Origin: Methyloversatilis universalis EHg5
Lineage (GTDB): Bacteria > Pseudomonadota > Gammaproteobacteria > Burkholderiales > Rhodocyclaceae
Reading direction: 5' to 3'
Assembly (NCBI RefSeq): GCF_000378945.1
Contig: NZ_KB900539.1
Span: 4,020,507-4,084,506 of the forward strand
DNA: 64,000 bases
Part shown: one piece after another, positions 61,489 to 64,000 of the stretch
Numbering within the stretch: position 1 is the first letter of the stretch
How the letters are laid out: each line of letters opens with the position of its first letter
Translations under genes and position numbers: made by a program
The notes under the pieces: generated by a model
Seen by the model: the letters and a program-made list of their open reading frames with translations, nothing else
Databases searched by the model: none
What the model was told of the DNA's origin: nothing

Positions 61489-63135
61489 TCAGGCCTTCGC
61501 GGCCTTACCACCTTCGATCATGCGGGTGATCTGCCACTGCTGGGCGATCGACAGAATGTTGTTCACCGTCCAGTACAGCACCAGACCGGCCGGGAAGAAC
61601 AGGAACATGCCGGTGAACACGACCGGCAGGAACAGCATCACCTTGGCCTGGATCGGATCCGGCGGCGTCGGGTTCAGCTTGGTCTGCACGAACATGGTCA
61701 CACCCATGATGATGGGCAGCACGAAGAACGGGTCCTTGATCGACAGATCGGTGATCCAGCCTATCCACGGTGCATTGCGCATCTCGACGCTGCCCAGCAG
61801 CACCCAGTACAACGCGATGAACACCGGAATCTGCACCACGATGGGCAGGCAGCCACCGAGCGGATTGATCTTCTCGGTCTTGTACAGCTCCATCATTTCC
61901 TGCTGCATGCGCATGCGGTCATTGGCATGGCGTTCCTTGATCTGCTGCATGCGCGGCGTGACCAGGCGCAGCTTGGCCATGGACTTGTAGCTCGCTGCGG
62001 ACAGCGGGAAAAAGATGGCCTTGATCAGGATGGTGAGCAGGATGATGGCCCAGCCCCAGTTGCCGACCAGACCGTGCAGCTTTTCCAGCACCCAGTGCAT
62101 CGGCGAGGCGATGATCTTGAGCCAGCCGTAATCGACCACGTAATCCAGACCCGGCGCCATCGCGTCGAGGTTGGACTGGATCTGCGGACCGGCGTACAGC
62201 GGCACGTCGATCGAGGCAGTGGCACCCGGCGCGGCCGCAGCCACCGGCACGATGACGCCGGCGCTGTACAGGTTGTCACCGACCTTCTTCGCGAAGAACT
62301 CGCGCTCGACGCCAGCCGCCGGCACGAAGGTGCTCACGAAGTAGTGCTGAACCAGCGCCACCCAGCCATCCGGAGCCTTGCTCTGGAACTTCGCCTTGTC
62401 TTTGTCGATATCGCTGAATTCGACCTTCTGGTACTTGCCGGATTCGCTGTAGAACGCCGGGCCGGTGAAGGTGCTCAGCATGCTGGTACCGCTGGAAATC
62501 TTGGTGCCGTCGCGCAGCAGCTGGAAGTAGGCGTGGGCCGCGACCGGTGCGCCGGACGCATTGGCGATGTCGAAGCGGGTATCGATCCGGTAGCTGCCGC
62601 GGTGGAAGGTGAGTACCTTGGTCACGGTGACGCCGTCCGGGCCGGGCGCGGTCATCTTCAGTTCGACCGTGTCCTGGCCCTCAGCCAGCTTCAGCTCGCC
62701 TTCCGGCAGCTGGTACACCGTCTTGTGCGTCGGCAGGCCGGCGCCGATCAGGCCGCTCTGTGCGTGATAGAGGTGGCCACCGTTGCCGCCATTGTCCAGC
62801 AGCACGAAATTGCCTTCCGATTCCGGACCCGCCTTGTGCTTCAGCAGTTCAAGACGGATGAGCGAACCGCCTTCGGCCGATACATCGGCGATGAACAGGT
62901 CGGTCTCAACCCGGGCCGCCGTCTTCTGGGCCGTAGCTGCTGCCTGCTGCGGTACGTCGGACGGTGCCGCCGGTGCGCTTACGGTCGGCACCGGCGCCTG
63001 GGCGCCGGCAGACTGTGCGGTCGCAGCTGCAGCTGCCGGCGGTGCCGGCGGCTGGTTCGAACGCTGCCAGCCGTCCCACAGCATGAATATGGAAAAGAGA
63101 AATACGATCAACAGGGCGGAGCGTTGGGTATCCAT
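61489..63135 (-). CDS. yidC: Membrane protein insertase YidC
   Basis: A 548-residue Oxa1/Alb3-type insertase. An N-terminal helix ('QRSALLIVFLFSIFMLWDGWQ') and an Ala/Pro linker precede a large periplasmic beta domain. The core follows: 'WGWAIILLTILIKAIFFPLSAASYKSMAKLRLVTPRMQQIKERH' and the membrane block ending 'LPVVFTGMFLFFPAGLVLYWTVNNILSIAQQW'. It inserts and folds inner-membrane proteins with SecYEG. The length matches Gram-negative YidC. Confidence 0.97.
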   Translation of the reverse strand: MDTQRSALLIVFLFSIFMLWDGWQRSNQPPAPPAAAAATAQSAGAQAPVPTVSAPAAPSDVPQQAAATAQKTAARVETDLFIADVSAEGGSLIRLELLKHKAGPESEGNFVLLDNGGNGGHLYHAQSGLIGAGLPTHKTVYQLPEGELKLAEGQDTVELKMTAPGPDGVTVTKVLTFHRGSYRIDTRFDIANASGAPVAAHAYFQLLRDGTKISSGTSMLSTFTGPAFYSESGKYQKVEFSDIDKDKAKFQSKAPDGWVALVQHYFVSTFVPAAGVEREFFAKKVGDNLYSAGVIVPVAAAAPGATASIDVPLYAGPQIQSNLDAMAPGLDYVVDYGWLKIIASPMHWVLEKLHGLVGNWGWAIILLTILIKAIFFPLSAASYKSMAKLRLVTPRMQQIKERHANDRMRMQQEMMELYKTEKINPLGGCLPIVVQIPVFIALYWVLLGSVEMRNAPWIGWITDLSIKDPFFVLPIIMGVTMFVQTKLNPTPPDPIQAKVMLFLPVVFTGMFLFFPAGLVLYWTVNNILSIAQQWQITRMIEGGKAAKA

Positions 63136-63167
63136 CGTCGGAGTCGTGTGAAGGTCGGAAGGTGGCG

Positions 63168-63377
63168 TCAGGGTACCGGGTCGTAACCGCCCGGATGCCA
63201 CGGATGACAGCGCGACACGCGCTTCAGTGCCAGCCAGCTGCCACGGACACTGCCGTGACGGCGGATGGCTTCGCCTGCGTATTCTGAACAGCTGGGCATG
63301 AAACGGCAGTTACGTCCCAGCATGGGGCTGATGGCGTAACGATAGACGGCAAGAAGCCCCAGCAGTACGGATTTCAT
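63168..63377 (-). CDS. yidD: Membrane protein insertion efficiency factor YidD
   Basis: A 69-residue protein with the YidD motif: '[60 protein letters not shown]' (C-R-F-x-P-S-C-S-x-Y and 'CHPW...G-x-D-P'). It is an amphipathic membrane-associated factor that improves YidC-dependent insertion. It overlaps the rnpA stop by 4 nt and precedes yidC by 32 nt. Confidence 0.95.
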   Translation of the reverse strand: MKSVLLGLLAVYRYAISPMLGRNCRFMPSCSEYAGEAIRRHGSVRGSWLALKRVSRCHPWHPGGYDPVP

Positions 63378-63754
63378 GCAGGGGCTCCTGACGGCTCGAT
63401 GATCGGACGACGCATGCGGCCAAGCAGCGCGTCGATTTCTTCGCGCAGGCGCTTGCGGTCCAGTACGTCGGGACGGGCGTTGAGACGCAGAATGATATCG
63501 ACCGGCTTCAGCGTCGGGCGCTGGTGGCGGAAAGCTTCCCGCGCCAGACGCTTGATCAGGTTGCGGGCGTTGGCGCGCTTCAGGAAACGCTTGGCAACCA
63601 CGACGCCCAGACGAGCGCCATCGCAGCCGGACGGTCCGTGATGAATCACGAAATGTCGACTGCGCTGGGTACGCCTCAAAGAAAAAACGGATGAGAACTC
63701 ATCCGTTTTTCTGAGCCGGTATTCGGGACGGAACGCGAAACTGCCGTCTTTCAT
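63374..63754 (-). CDS. rnpA: Ribonuclease P protein component RnpA
   Basis: A 126-residue basic protein: '[26 protein letters not shown]', '[29 protein letters not shown]' (the RNR motif that contacts RNA), and a short C-terminal helix. It is the protein subunit of RNase P, which trims pre-tRNA 5' ends. I used the internal ATG at 63752-63754, which gives the normal family length; upstream in-frame GTG (63791-63793) and TTG (63812-63814) starts are possible alternatives. It lies between rpmH and yidD. Confidence 0.93.
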   Translation of the reverse strand: MKDGSFAFRPEYRLRKTDEFSSVFSLRRTQRSRHFVIHHGPSGCDGARLGVVVAKRFLKRANARNLIKRLAREAFRHQRPTLKPVDIILRLNARPDVLDRKRLREEIDALLGRMRRPIIEPSGAPA

Positions 63755-63840
63755 TTCGGCAGCCTGCTCTCCGGACCGTGCGTGGGGGTTCACCTTTGGG
63801 GGCTCACCTGCCAACCGGCCGGAACTGCAGGGGTCTGGCG

Positions 63841-63975
63841 TCAGACTGCCAGGCGGGCGCGGCCCTTGGAACGGCGGGCGCGGATGACTGCGCGGCCGCC
63901 ACGGGTGCGCATGCGCTCCAGGAAACCGTGGGTGCGGGCACGACGGACTTTCGACGGCTGATAGGTACGCTTCAT
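63841..63975 (-). CDS. rpmH: Large-subunit ribosomal protein bL34
   Basis: A 44-residue, very basic protein too short to be found by most reading-frame scans: [20 protein letters not shown], then '[24 protein letters not shown]'. This is a perfect bL34. It is the first gene of the rpmH-rnpA-yidD-yidC-mnmE run and normally lies divergent from dnaA, so the origin should be just beyond 64000. The remaining 25 bp of the window carry only the start of its upstream region. Confidence 0.97.
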   Translation of the reverse strand: MKRTYQPSKVRRARTHGFLERMRTRGGRAVIRARRSKGRARLAV

Positions 63976-64000
63976 GGCGTGCTCTCTGGGTATTGGCGAA

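Noticed and set aside
63976..64000. Origin of replication within the window
   Set aside because: The gene order predicts dnaA/oriC just beyond the right end; no DnaA-box cluster is present in the remaining 25 bp.

Overview
The window is a GC-rich (roughly two thirds G+C), densely packed bacterial chromosome segment with no rRNA, tRNA, insertion sequence, prophage or CRISPR array that I could find. Gene content and protein style (class I PHA synthase, PEP-CTERM protein, Chp-type pilus chemotaxis, P-II/AmtB pair, ornithine-lipid genes, ubiquinone accessory factors, LivKHMGF) point to a betaproteobacterium, most likely of the Rhodocyclales (Azoarcus/Thauera/Methyloversatilis type). That assignment is inferred from gene families, not from a search. 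The right end (rpmH-rnpA-yidD-yidC-mnmE ... mnmG-rsmG-parA-parB, with two parS sites) is the classical origin-proximal cluster, so the window ends just short of dnaA/oriC.

Layout. 0-4.1 kb: YceI protein, ubiK, then a nitrogen-regulated porin-glnK-amtB operon with an NtrC-type palindrome and a sigma-54 promoter. 4.2-9.5 kb: a small membrane peptide, a coiled-coil periplasmic protein, a sodium:solute symporter, a CheC-like protein and ubiB. 9.6-13.5 kb: argS, a SPOR protein, dsbA and an SDR enzyme with a terminator buried in its first codons. 13.5-17.5 kb: thiD, hemL, thiE and a second thiD-like gene with an acidic insert, divergent from a rubredoxin gene. 17.6-27.2 kb: the pilG-pilH-pilI-pilJ-pilL (ChpA) cluster for twitching motility and cAMP signalling.

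27.2-30.3 kb: an inverted REP-like pair, a bidirectional terminator, phaC and an MBL-fold hydrolase. 30.5-33.8 kb: small exported proteins, a LOG protein, an enoyl-CoA hydratase homologue and HMG-CoA lyase (leucine/acyl-CoA breakdown). 34.2-36.6 kb: rapZ, a NusG-II protein, a Gx transporter and ubiX, tightly coupled. 36.7-38.9 kb: a STAS protein followed by a single polypeptide joining an RsbW-like kinase, a cyclic-nucleotide-binding fold and a SpoIIE phosphatase, which is the most unusual module here. 38.9-43.4 kb: a parvulin, olsB-olsA with a possible Pho box, a macro-domain protein behind an FNR-type box, a secreted ATP-dependent DNA ligase and a small lipoprotein.

43.4-48.2 kb: the livK-H-M-G-F branched-chain amino-acid ABC transporter. 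48.3-54.3 kb: a nidogen-like PEP-CTERM protein with its own sigma-54 promoter, a fatty-acid desaturase, a cytochrome c, a DMT exporter, cobT and cobS. 54.4-64 kb: the origin-proximal cluster, into which a His-rich exported protein and a TauE/SafE transporter are inserted between mnmG and mnmE, the transporter being bracketed by two inverted parS sites.

Functionally the window mixes housekeeping (tRNA modification, RNA processing, membrane insertion, chromosome segregation, ubiquinone, haem, thiamine and B12 biosynthesis) with envelope and environmental adaptation (nitrogen scavenging, carbon storage, phosphate-sparing lipids, surface motility, an exosortase-sorted surface protein). Three regulatory themes can be read from the DNA: sigma-54 (two promoters), an FNR/CRP-family box, and a Pho-box-like repeat. 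All functional assignments come from reading motifs by eye. No database search was run.
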